Shown: positions 20,310-28,421 of the stretch, piece by piece
How positions within the stretch are numbered: the first letter of the stretch is position 1
How the letters are laid out: every line of letters starts with the position of its first letter
NCBI GenBank assembly: GCA_009744235.1
Contig: WPHV01000004.1
Location: 1-64,000, forward strand
DNA length: 64,000 bases
Reading direction: 5' to 3'
From: Gillisella vitis
GTDB taxonomy: Bacteria > Pseudomonadota > Alphaproteobacteria > Rhizobiales > Rhizobiaceae
Notes under the pieces: generated by a model
The model's input: the letters and a program-made list of their open reading frames with translations, nothing else
What the model was told of the DNA's origin: nothing
Databases searched by the model: none
Translations under genes and position numbers: made by a program

Positions 20310-21163
20310 ACCGTCTGCCCTCCCTTGGCGAGCGTTGGAACCATGTCGAGATTGAAATCACGGCCATTTTTGAGGTTGGGGATCTTCATCCGCGCCGCTT
20401 TGACGGCATCAAGATCGATCTCGGCCATCACCACGGCCTCGCCCGCAGCCGGGCCTTCCGCCAGGATTTTTCCCCAGGGATCGATGATCAGCGAATGGCC
20501 ATAGGTTTCGCGTCCGTCCTCATGGGTGCCGCCCTGGGCGGCGGCAATGACGAACGCACCATTCTCGATGGCCCGCGCCCTGAGCAGGATATGCCAATGC
20601 GCCTCGCCGGTCTGCCGGGTGAAAGCCGCCGGCACCGTCAGAATGTCGGCACCCGCCATGGCTTCGGTGCGAAACAGCGAGGGAAACCGCACATCGTAGC
20701 AAATCGCAAAGCCGAGTTTGGCGAAGGGCAAATCAGCCACGCAAGCGTTCTTGCCGGGCGCATAAGCGGCACTTTCCCGCCAGCTTTCACCATTGTCCAG
20801 ATCCACGTCAAACATATGGATCTTGTCATAGGTGCAGATCCGCCGACCATTCGGCCCGAACAACAGACCGCGATTGGCAATCATCCCATCGGCACGGGCA
20901 ATCGCCGTCGAGCCGACATGGACATGGATCTTCAGTTCCGCAGCCAGCTCAGCCGCCGTCACGGCAATCAAGTCATTTTCGTCATCGCGCAACATGGCCC
21001 GCAAAGCGTCCCTGTTACGCTGCAAGGCCCCGGTCATTTCCGGGGTCTGGACATAGATCGCCCCTGCTGCTGCTGCCTGGCGCACCAAACGCGCCATGGT
21101 AGCGGCATTCTTCTCAAGATCGGTGCCTGAGCACATTTGCAGGGCTGCAACCGCAATGGTCAT
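20306..21163 (-). CDS. Carbon-nitrogen hydrolase (Nit1/NIT2-type amidase)
   Basis: 285 residues, nitrilase superfamily. The Glu-Lys-Cys triad is visible: E in QTPEMTGA (about 43), K in CTYDKIHMFDVDL (about 112), C in GFAICYDVRFP (about 154). The DVDL...GESWRES block resembles deaminated-glutathione amidase (Nit1) and omega-amidase. Its place directly after a glutaredoxin gene favours glutathione repair, but this is inference. Start at ATG with GAGGAT upstream. Confidence 0.88.
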   Translation of the reverse strand: MTIAVAALQMCSGTDLEKNAATMARLVRQAAAAGAIYVQTPEMTGALQRNRDALRAMLRDDENDLIAVTAAELAAELKIHVHVGSTAIARADGMIANRGLLFGPNGRRICTYDKIHMFDVDLDNGESWRESAAYAPGKNACVADLPFAKLGFAICYDVRFPSLFRTEAMAGADILTVPAAFTRQTGEAHWHILLRARAIENGAFVIAAAQGGTHEDGRETYGHSLIIDPWGKILAEGPAAGEAVVMAEIDLDAVKAARMKIPNLKNGRDFNLDMVPTLAKGGQTV

Positions 21164-21172
21164 GATCTATCC

Positions 21173-21427
21173 TCAGGCCGCCAGCATCGGATCAAGCTTT
21201 CCGGCCCGTTCCAGCGCATGCAGATCATCGCAACCGCCGACATGGGTGGCGTCGATGAAGATTTGCGGAAAGGTGTTACGACCGGATTTGTCGACCATTT
21301 CCTGGCGCAGTGCCGCATTGCCTGTGGCATCGACCTCGGTGAAAGCAACACCCTTGGTGGTCAGAAGCGCCTTGGCGCGAGCGCAATATTCACAGTATTT
21401 CCGCGTGTAGATGATCACGGACGCCAT
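21173..21427 (-). CDS. grxC: Glutaredoxin 3
   Basis: 84 residues, the normal Grx3 size. It reduces disulfides and glutathionylated proteins with glutathione. Redox motif CEYC at residues 11-14 (E. coli uses CPYC), cis-Pro in TFPQIFI and the GSH-binding HVGGCDDL are present. First gene of a four-gene operon; only 9 bp separate it from the amidase gene. Confidence 0.95.
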   Translation of the reverse strand: MASVIIYTRKYCEYCARAKALLTTKGVAFTEVDATGNAALRQEMVDKSGRNTFPQIFIDATHVGGCDDLHALERAGKLDPMLAA

Positions 21428-21478
21428 GCTCGTCTCCGGTTCATTGTTGATGAAATAATGTCTATCAGTATTGTAACC

Positions 21479-22275
21479 TCATATAGGTGTTACAAGCGCC
21501 ATTGCAAAGGTCAAGACCGTGACTTCCACTGCCCCCGCCCGCTTCAGCGCACGGGTGGCGGCACTGACTGTGGCCCCTGTCGTGTAGACATCGTCGACTA
21601 GCACCAGATGACGGCCAAACACCTGATCGCGGCGGTTTTCCGCCACTTTGAAAGCCCCGCGAACATTGTCTGCCCGAGCCTTTTCCGTCAGCCCGACCTG
21701 CTTTTGTGTCCGTTTCACCCGCGTCAGAACCCCCGGCAGGAAAGGCTTATCTGACAGCCCGGCCAGCGCCCGACCGAGTTCCGCTGACTGGTTATATTGG
21801 CGCGAAAACAACCGCCAGCGATGCAGCGGCACCGGCAGGATTGCATCGGCCCGGAGCAGTTCCTGGCCACCAGCCCGGATCATCCAATGCGCCATCATCG
21901 GCGCCAGATCGGTCCTGTCGCCATATTTCAGCCGATGGACCAGATCGCGTGCCGCGCCATCATGCACAGCGGCAGCTCGCAGCCGGTCGAAAACCGGAGG
22001 ATTGGCAATGGCTTCGGCGCAGACCATGCCCTGGCCTGGCCTGGATCAAAACCGAAAGGCAGACCGAGAATTTCGCAATAGGGCCGCTCGATGAACCGCA
22101 CCGAACACCAGCAATCGGAACACAGGCTGCCAGCCTTGGCAACCGGCAGACCGCAGGTGGCGCAGCCGGGGGGATAGACCAGATCGCGCAGCGACCGGCC
22201 AAGCGTTTGCGTCCCCCGAAAACCGCGATGCGCCAGGGCCACAATGCTGTCGTTGGCCTGCCGGATATGTGCCAT
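21479..22275 (-). pseudogene. comF: comF family phosphoribosyltransferase, frameshifted
   Basis: Two frames together make one ComF protein. The first, from ATG 22275 (behind AAAGGAGG), carries the four-Cys zinc finger PPGCATCGLPV...LCSDCW and runs to PFGFDPGQ. The second resumes at MVCAEAIANPPVFDRL (about 22027) and carries the phosphoribosyltransferase block VLVDDVYTTGATV. The break falls on three tandem copies of CCTGG (22030-22044); with two copies the reading would run straight through (DPGQ-GMVC). So either a recent 5-bp duplication has inactivated the gene or it switches by slippage. ComF is involved in DNA uptake/recombination in other bacteria. Could also be a sequencing error. Confidence 0.85.
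22030..22044. repeat. Three tandem CCTGG units inside comF
   Basis: CCTGG x3 on the plus strand (CCAGG on the coding strand). One unit fewer restores the comF frame. Confidence 0.95.
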
Positions 22276-22472
22276 GCCGCCTCCTTTGGCCCGCATCCCC
22301 GGCGGTATACCCTAGTCGATCTCATCCAAGCCGGATGAACACACCACAAAGGAGAAGAAAACACATATTGCATCCGAATCACAAATGAATTCAAGCCGCT
22401 TGAAAGCATGCTCAGCAAAGACCCGTCCAGAACCCGTATTCCTGGGGTAAACATGCGACTGCGTGATCCCCG

Positions 22473-22523
22473 TTGCATAATTTTCTACGCAAATCGATTT
22501 CGATTGCCGCAATTATGCAGTAG
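22473..22523. repeat. TGCATAATT palindromic repeat, copy 2
   Basis: TGCATAATT (22474-22482) and AATTATGCA (22511-22519) form a 9-bp perfect stem, with AAATCGATTTCGAT inside, ending in GTAGG. Located in the promoter gap between comF and the methyltransferase gene. Confidence 0.85.
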
Positions 22524-22561
22524 GCACTTGGTTTCTCGAAGAACAACAACGGGAGGTTCCC

Positions 22562-23431
22562 ATGGAGCCGCTATTCGATCCTGATCTCGTCGTCCGCAAC
22601 CGCGAGCGTGCTTTCGGCGCAGGTGATACCGGAGCCGGTTTCCTGCTGGATATCGTCGCGCAAGAACTGACCGAGCGACTGGCCGTGGTCGAGCGCCGGT
22701 TTGAGAAGGCAGTCGAATTGCATGGCATGGATGGCAGGGTCGGGAGGGCCTGTCTGGAAACAGGACGGATCGACCAATTGCAGCGGGTGGAAACCAGCAG
22801 CCGCTTCGCCCGACAGGGGGAAACGCTGATCCCCGGCCCTATCGAGCATCTGCCACTTGGCGAGCAAAGCGCCAATCTGCTGCTTTCGCCGCTTGCCCTG
22901 CATCTTGCCAATGACATGCCGGGCCTGCTGATCCAGATGCGCCGGACGCTCCAGCCTGACGGTCTGTTGCTGGCAGCCTTGCCCGGAGCCGGAACGCTTG
23001 GCGAATTGCGCGATGTGCTGTTGACGACCGAGATCGAGATCAGCGGCGGAGCAAGCCCCCGCATCATGCCCTTTGCCGATGTGCGCGATATGGGCGCATT
23101 GTTGCAGCGGGCGGGCTTTGCCCTTCCGGTCGTCGATGTCGAGACCTATACGGTGCGATATGATGGAATTCTGGCGCTGATGCGCGATCTCAAAGCCATG
23201 GGCATGGCCAATCCGCTGGCCGCCCGCAGCCGCAAACCGCTGACACGGCAATTTTTCCTGCGCGCCGCCGAACTTTATGCCGAACGCTATAGCGATGCCG
23301 ATGGCCGCATTCGCGCCAGTTTCTCGATCATCTACATGTCAGGCTGGGCCCCGCATGAAAGCCAGCCCAAACCGCTCAAGCCGGGATCTGCAAAAATTCG
23401 CCTCGCCGACGCACTGGGCGGAAACCCGTAG
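22562..23431 (+). CDS. SAM-dependent methyltransferase, BioC/NDUFAF5-like
   Basis: 289 residues, behind GGGAGG. Begins EPLFDPDLVVRNRERAFGAG, typical of the alphaproteobacterial relatives of mitochondrial NDUFAF5. Class I methyltransferase features: HLPLGEQSANLLLSPLALHLANDMPGLL in place of the usual post-II block, and LQPDGLLLAALPG. The glycine loop of motif I is poor (VELHGMDGRVGRA), so SAM binding is not certain from sequence. NDUFAF5 itself hydroxylates a complex I arginine. A role in complex I assembly is possible but only inferred; the ARG-repeat repertoire of BioC is not evident. Confidence 0.75.
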   Translation: MEPLFDPDLVVRNRERAFGAGDTGAGFLLDIVAQELTERLAVVERRFEKAVELHGMDGRVGRACLETGRIDQLQRVETSSRFARQGETLIPGPIEHLPLGEQSANLLLSPLALHLANDMPGLLIQMRRTLQPDGLLLAALPGAGTLGELRDVLLTTEIEISGGASPRIMPFADVRDMGALLQRAGFALPVVDVETYTVRYDGILALMRDLKAMGMANPLAARSRKPLTRQFFLRAAELYAERYSDADGRIRASFSIIYMSGWAPHESQPKPLKPGSAKIRLADALGGNP

Positions 23432-23487
23432 CGGCAAGCCGTAAAGGATCATTCAAGTGTTTTTCGCAAGCCTGAAAGCGCCGCCGA

Positions 23488-23676
23488 TCAGGCTTGCGGC
23501 ATGGCAGCAATAATGGAATCAAACAGCCTGTCCAGCGCTTCGTAATAAACGCCAAGCGCCAGATAAAGCGTCACCGCGATCAACCCGGCGATCAGGCTAT
23601 ACTCGATTGCAGTTGCACCAGACGTTTGGCGAAAAATCGCCGACAAGCCGGAAAACCGGCGTAAAAGCCCCATCAT
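23488..23676 (-). CDS. Flp/Fap-type pilin
   Basis: 62 residues. A short basic leader, then GATAIEYSLIAGLIAVTLYLAL: prepilin peptidase (TadV/CpaA) would cut after the Gly, leaving ATAIEY with Glu5 in place. This is the Flp major-pilin pattern. No tad/cpa genes lie in the window, so it is an orphan pilin gene. It could be a minor pilin of a Tad system encoded elsewhere. Confidence 0.88.
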   Translation of the reverse strand: MMGLLRRFSGLSAIFRQTSGATAIEYSLIAGLIAVTLYLALGVYYEALDRLFDSIIAAMPQA

Positions 23677-23787
23677 ACCCCTAGCCTAAAACCATGCGCC
23701 CCCGCATGGGTGATCGAAGCGAACGTTTTGTCATCCCAAAACGCTCTGTCTGTTTGTTTTCAAATATTTCCGGTTTCAAAACCGCCT

Positions 23788-23894
23788 ACAGCGCCGTGCG
23801 TCATATATGGCGCACAAAGGTTCGCTGTAGCGATTTATATCTGCTGCATAATTTTCTCTTTAAACCGATTCCGGTTTAAAGAATTATGCAGTAG
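23788..23894. repeat. TGCATAATT palindromic repeat, copy 3 (long form)
   Basis: The best copy. TGCATAATT / AATTATGCA ends with AAACCGATTCCGGTTT inside, preceded by a conserved arm CAGCGCCG...GGCGCA...CTGTAGCG.TTTATATC that recurs in the copy at 35830-35939. Total about 107 bp. Confidence 0.88.
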
Positions 23895-23913
23895 CCCATA
23901 CCATCACGGGTTA

Positions 23914-24234
23914 TCAGCAGGCATCCCCATTACCGGGATTGACGATACAGACGGAACCGGGCGTCTCCTGCAAGACGCTGCGCCGGATCGTATAGCGCTT
24001 TCCAGCGTCGCGCTCGCCGGGAATGGAGCCGGTGCTCATCCGATCGACATCAGCGGGTCGTGCGGCCAATTGGCCGGACGTGGTCTTGTCTGCGAGCATC
24101 GGCGTCAGCACCAGCGATACCGCAACAGCCGTGACGGCAAACAGCAAGGCAAGATTGACAACGCCAACTCTGCCGGACCTGGAAGTCGCACGTCGCGACT
24201 GCCGTCCGCCCTTTCCGAAATCCTTCTGCGTCAT
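23914..24234 (-). CDS. Small single-pass membrane protein, unknown
   Basis: 106 residues from ATG 24234 (GTGAGG upstream), preferred over the longer frame. A basic N-terminus (KGGRQSRRATSRSGR), one membrane segment VVNLALLFAVTAVAVSLVL, then a periplasmic tail ending in PGSVCIVNPGNGDAC with two Cys that could form a disulfide. I recognise no family. It shares orientation with the Flp pilin gene but is separated by the repeat element. Confidence 0.6.
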   Translation of the reverse strand: MTQKDFGKGGRQSRRATSRSGRVGVVNLALLFAVTAVAVSLVLTPMLADKTTSGQLAARPADVDRMSTGSIPGERDAGKRYTIRRSVLQETPGSVCIVNPGNGDAC

Positions 24235-24743
24235 CGCAAACCTCACAAAATCCAAAGGGCTTCTTCCCGGACCATGGCCCGCCGGACGATTGCCCCACAA
24301 TCGACCAGATAGATCAGGAGGTTTTGCATCACTGACAATGCAAAGCCCCTGTTGCTCACCCCATGACCCGATTCGATTCTTGATATCGCGCCCAAGAGGG
24401 TCTCGACATCAATACACCGCAGCAGGTGAAACCCTGCACGATAGAACCGTAAAGCCCTGAGATCACTGCGTTATTTTTTATCGAACGATACCGCGCCCCA
24501 TGCGATCATGCCATCCGACGCCCAACGCACATAAGACGATGCACGAAGCGCCTGTGCATGATGAGGGAATAATGCCGGTTTGAGGATTAACTTTCTATTA
24601 ATCGCCGATAAAAACCGGTGAGCAATGGCCCATCTGGTGGGCTTATCCCGGCATTTCACACCGGCCCAAAGGGCAAATCTGCTGGATAATTGCTGAAATC
24701 GGACTCGGATTCCGGTTGTCCTGACAAGCTCTAAAGGCAAAGC
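24235..24743. other. Gap without a supported gene
   Basis: About 510 bp. A minus-strand frame at 24471-24740 lacks coding character and a ribosome site. I see no hairpin or repeat. It probably contains the promoter of the small membrane gene and the end of the argJ-GNAT-mutT transcript. Confidence 0.4.
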
Positions 24744-25166
24744 CTATAGCAAATCCAGCAGGAATGGGATCAACGGCTCATCGGCTGGCGGCATCGGATA
24801 GGACCGCAGATCGCGGGGCTTGACCCATTTGATAGCCTGGCCTTCCCGCCCCTGCGGCATGCCCTCATAGCGACGGCAGACATAGAGCGGCATCAGCAGA
24901 TGAAATGTTTCATAGGTATGACTGGCAAAGGTCAGCGGCGCGAGACAGGGAATTTTCGTGGCAATGCCAAGCTCTTCCTCCAGCTCACGAACCAGGGTTT
25001 CCTCTGGTGTTTCGCCGGTTTCGACCTTGCCGCCGGGAAATTCCCAGAGCCCGGCCAGCGATTTTCCTTCCGGCCTTTGCGCCAGCAGAATGCGTCCGTC
25101 GCTGTCCAGCAGAGCGCAGGCGGCAACCAGAAGAATGGGCCGAAGCACTGGTACTGGCGCTGTCAT
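24744..25166 (-). CDS. mutT: Nudix hydrolase MutT (8-oxo-dGTP diphosphatase)
   Basis: 140 residues. Complete Nudix box GKVETGETPEETLVRELEEE plus LG, and the MutT-like EGKSLAGLWEFPGG. Cleans 8-oxo-dGTP from the nucleotide pool to prevent mutations. Last gene of argJ-GNAT-mutT; its ATG overlaps the GNAT stop by 4 bp. Confidence 0.93.
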   Translation of the reverse strand: MTAPVPVLRPILLVAACALLDSDGRILLAQRPEGKSLAGLWEFPGGKVETGETPEETLVRELEEELGIATKIPCLAPLTFASHTYETFHLLMPLYVCRRYEGMPQGREGQAIKWVKPRDLRSYPMPPADEPLIPFLLDLL

Positions 25167-25966
25167 TCTTCACCCTCTGCCTTGGCGGCGGTTTCGTGAC
25201 GCCAGTAGCAATAGCGGTAGGCTTCCTTGAAGCCGAGCTTTTGATAGAGCGAAAGCGCCGGGCCGTTATCGGCCTGCACCTGGAGCCAGGCGCTTTTCGC
25301 TCCCCGGATCCGTGCCCAGCGCAGGGCCGCATAGGTCAGTTCGAGACCGGTTCCCTTGCCCCGATAGGCTTCACCCACGGCAAGCTGCAACAATCCGGCA
25401 AGATCATTGTCTTGCACGCAAATGGCAGCCGCTACCGGGCCATTGTCAGGCACCTCGATCAGAAACAGGCCAAGCGGCGGCTTGATATTGCTGATCAATT
25501 CGGCAAGAGCTGGCTTCGACGCGGCATCCTCATTGCGCAGCGCCAGACTGGCATCGACGAAACGACCGATATCCTGGGTCGGCAGGTGGTCCATCACATC
25601 GAGATCGCAAAGCTCGGCCAGATCGAGCGCCATGACCAGGCTTTCGTCAAACCGGGTCCAGCCATCCTCGCGCAGCACATCGATCACTTGCGGCGGCGCC
25701 AGCGGCGTTTCGCGAAACACCATGGGCCGGCCATAGGATTCGAATTTACGCTCCGCCTTTTCCAGCCGCAGACGGATATCGCGGATATCGGAGCGGTCCA
25801 GCGCCACCACGCAATTGACCCGCTTCGACGGATGGCCGCCTGTCAGCCGGACCTGCCAGCTGCCGTCATATTGAACCGAGGCTGCGGGCCAGGCGCGAAA
25901 GCTGACGGCTTCCAGCCTGCGGACCTGCGGCAGGTTCGGCGCGTGTGGTGACTGATCCACCGCCAT
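25163..25966 (-). CDS. GNAT family N-acetyltransferase
   Basis: 267 residues. The acetyl-CoA site is in the C-terminal half: LLQLAVGEAYRGKGTGLEL (the R/Q-x-x-G-x-G/A loop as RGKGTG), then ADNGPALSLYQKLGFKEAYRY. The N-terminal half is a degenerate second GNAT fold. Its start overlaps the argJ stop (TGATG) and its stop overlaps mutT. The argJ neighbour could hint at an amino-acid substrate, but no substrate can be read from the sequence. Confidence 0.85.
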   Translation of the reverse strand: MAVDQSPHAPNLPQVRRLEAVSFRAWPAASVQYDGSWQVRLTGGHPSKRVNCVVALDRSDIRDIRLRLEKAERKFESYGRPMVFRETPLAPPQVIDVLREDGWTRFDESLVMALDLAELCDLDVMDHLPTQDIGRFVDASLALRNEDAASKPALAELISNIKPPLGLFLIEVPDNGPVAAAICVQDNDLAGLLQLAVGEAYRGKGTGLELTYAALRWARIRGAKSAWLQVQADNGPALSLYQKLGFKEAYRYCYWRHETAAKAEGEE

Positions 25967-27207
25967 CAGCTCCGGTAATCCCCGTTGATGGCCACATATT
26001 CCTTGGTGAGATCGCAGGTCCAGACCGTGGCTGTCCCCGACCCAAGCCCAAGCTCGACCGTGACCGGAATGTCTTGGCCCTGCATCACTGCTGTGGCTGC
26101 CGCTTCAGAATAATCCGGATCGCGCTCACCGTTAACAGCAACGCGCACGTCGCCGAACCAAATGGCCAGACGATCACGGTCAGCCAGTTCGCCCGCCTTG
26201 CCGACAGCCATAACCACCCGGCCCCAATTGGCGTCTTCGCCAGCAACCGCCGTCTTCACCAAGGGCGAATTGGCAATCGAAAGGGCAATGACCTTGGCAG
26301 CGGCGTCGCTTTCGGCGCCCTTGACGGTGACTTCCACCATCTTGCGCGCACCTTCGCCATCACGCACCACCTGGAGGGCCAGATCCTTCAAGAGATCGTT
26401 GAGCGCTGCCCGGAACCCGTCGAGACGCGCGTCGTCGGCAGTCTCAACACGCTGCTGGCCGTCACTGGCCGCAGCCCCGGTCGCAAACAGCATCAACGTG
26501 TCGGAGGTCGAAGTATCACTATCGACCGTCACGGAATTAAAGCTTGGGCCGACACCCGCCGACAGCAATGCCTGCAAGGCAACGGGCGCGATATCGGCAT
26601 CAGTGACGATGAAGGACAGCATGGTCGCCATATCAGGCGCGATCATGCCCGCACCCTTGGCAATGCCGTTGATCGTCACCTTGACGCCGCCGATCTCAGT
26701 GCTGCGGGTCGCGACCTTCGGATAAGTATCCGTTGTCATGATCGCCTTAGCGGCTTCCAGCCAGAAATCGCCCTTGGCGTCGCAGGCCATATCATCAAGC
26801 ACACCAGCAAATTTCGTCGCATCCAAAGGCTCGCCGATCACGCCAGTCGAGGCCAGATAAATTTCATGTTCATCGCATTTGAGCGCCGATGCCGCCGACT
26901 TGGCCGTCAGCTCGGTCGCAGCCCGGCCCTTGGTGCCGGTAAAGGCATTGGCATTGCCGGAATTGACCACCACGCCGCGTGCCACACCATGGGCGAGGTT
27001 TTTCCGGCAGAAATCCACCGGTGCAGATGGGCATTTGGAGCGGGTGAAGACCCCCGCAACGCTGGCTGGACGGTCAAACACCATCAACAGCACATCGGTA
27101 CGGTTTTTGTATTTGATGCCCGCAGCAGCTGTTGCCATGGAGACGCCGCGGAGCGCGGGCATGTCGGCAAAAGATTTCGGCGCAAGAGGAGAAACACTGG
27201 CTGACAT
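25966..27207 (-). CDS. argJ: Bifunctional ornithine acetyltransferase / N-acetylglutamate synthase ArgJ
   Basis: 413 residues from ATG 27207 ([13 protein letters not shown]). Recycles the acetyl group in arginine synthesis. The self-cleavage and nucleophile site is the Thr of [11 protein letters not shown] within KGAGMIAP. The start has a weak ribosome site, and the 83-bp gap to ppiC is short, so readthrough from ppiC is possible. Along with argH in the same window, this is the acetyl-recycling arginine route. Confidence 0.97.
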   Translation of the reverse strand: MSASVSPLAPKSFADMPALRGVSMATAAAGIKYKNRTDVLLMVFDRPASVAGVFTRSKCPSAPVDFCRKNLAHGVARGVVVNSGNANAFTGTKGRAATELTAKSAASALKCDEHEIYLASTGVIGEPLDATKFAGVLDDMACDAKGDFWLEAAKAIMTTDTYPKVATRSTEIGGVKVTINGIAKGAGMIAPDMATMLSFIVTDADIAPVALQALLSAGVGPSFNSVTVDSDTSTSDTLMLFATGAAASDGQQRVETADDARLDGFRAALNDLLKDLALQVVRDGEGARKMVEVTVKGAESDAAAKVIALSIANSPLVKTAVAGEDANWGRVVMAVGKAGELADRDRLAIWFGDVRVAVNGERDPDYSEAAATAVMQGQDIPVTVELGLGSGTATVWTCDLTKEYVAINGDYRS

Positions 27208-27289
27208 AGCTGGAAACGGCCCCGGAAAAGACAAGGATAGAAACGTGATGGCCGCGTTGCACACCCTGTGCAGCGCGGCCAGCTAATGC

Positions 27290-28159
27290 TTATGGCTTTG
27301 GAGCAGCGTCCGGATCGGCCTGCTGCTTGCTGATATCCTCATAGCCCTTCTTCAGAGCCGGATCGACGATCTCGACCTTTTCAGAGGTCTTGGCCTTTTC
27401 CAGCAGGGCCAGATACTTGTCACGCATCACCAGCTGGCGAACCTGCTGCTGCACATCTTCGAACTTCGGCGGAGCCGCGTCGCGGATCTCTTCGACCTTG
27501 ATGACGTGGAAGCCGAACTGGCTCTTGACCGGGGTCTTGGTATAGGTGCCGGGCTTCAGGGCAAAGGCAGCTTCTTCAAATTCAGGCACCATGCGGCCCT
27601 TGGAGAAGAAACCGAGGTCACCGCCGTCCGATCCGCTGGAATCGGTCGATTTTTCCTTGGCCAGTTCGGCAAAATCCTTGCCGCCATCCAGCTGCTTGAT
27701 CACATCCTTGGCTTCATCCTCGGTCTTCACCAGAATGTGACGGGCGTGAATTTCCTGCTCCTTCGGCAGAGCAGCGATTTCCTTCTCGTAGCGCGCCTTG
27801 ACTTCCTCATCGGTCGTCACGTCCACGACATGCTTCTTGAAATAGGCATTGTGCAATTCGCGGTCGGCAATGAAAGCCATGCGCTGCTTGTAGGCCGGAT
27901 CGTCCTGCATTTTTTCGCCAATGGCGCTGCCGGCCAGCAGCTTGACATCGATGGCGCCGGACAAAGCCGCAACCTTTTTCTGGTCATCCGGCATCTGGGC
28001 AAACTGGGGATCGAGGTTGGCAATCGCCAGATCCAGCTCGGACTGGTGGATTTCCAGAGTGCCGACCTTGGCAACGACAGCATCGTCGGCATGGGCGTAG
28101 GAAGACAGCGCCACAAGGGCGGCACAGGCCGCCAGGACGAGTTTGTGAGAACGCAGCAT
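27290..28159 (-). CDS. Periplasmic peptidyl-prolyl cis-trans isomerase (parvulin, PpiC/SurA type)
   Basis: 289 residues. Signal peptide ending near SSYAHA. An N-terminal helical chaperone region (about 25-130) and a parvulin domain (about 135-230: EIHARHILVKTEDEA, KEKSTDSSGSDGGDLGFF, MVPEFEEAAF, SQFGFHVIKVEEI). Expected to fold exported proteins in the periplasm. It is divergent from secA, so a folding helper and the export motor share a promoter region. A Pro/Asp-rich C-terminal end is likely flexible. Confidence 0.93.
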   Translation of the reverse strand: MLRSHKLVLAACAALVALSSYAHADDAVVAKVGTLEIHQSELDLAIANLDPQFAQMPDDQKKVAALSGAIDVKLLAGSAIGEKMQDDPAYKQRMAFIADRELHNAYFKKHVVDVTTDEEVKARYEKEIAALPKEQEIHARHILVKTEDEAKDVIKQLDGGKDFAELAKEKSTDSSGSDGGDLGFFSKGRMVPEFEEAAFALKPGTYTKTPVKSQFGFHVIKVEEIRDAAPPKFEDVQQQVRQLVMRDKYLALLEKAKTSEKVEIVDPALKKGYEDISKQQADPDAAPKP

Positions 28160-28421
28160 TTAATAACCCTTCGATAAAGAGGCCGATTGCGACTGTCAAT
28201 CGGGTCAAAAACACCCTAAACCACGCGATTGTGGCACTTGTGGTGCATGCTGTCCCGTTGACATAATTCGACCCCCCTCTTATCTGTCACGCAACTCCGC
28301 GTCCAGAGCAGTTTCCGGAGGCGGTACGCCAATCTCCACTGTCATGTGGCCGTGAGCGACCGGGAGTAGACCCGGGGCTTCGGTTTCAACCTCGTGACGG
28401 AATTCAGAAAGGACCATGGAC

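Noticed and set aside
24471..24740. 89-codon minus-strand frame upstream of the small membrane gene
   Set aside because: No ribosome site, no domain, composition unlike neighbouring genes.
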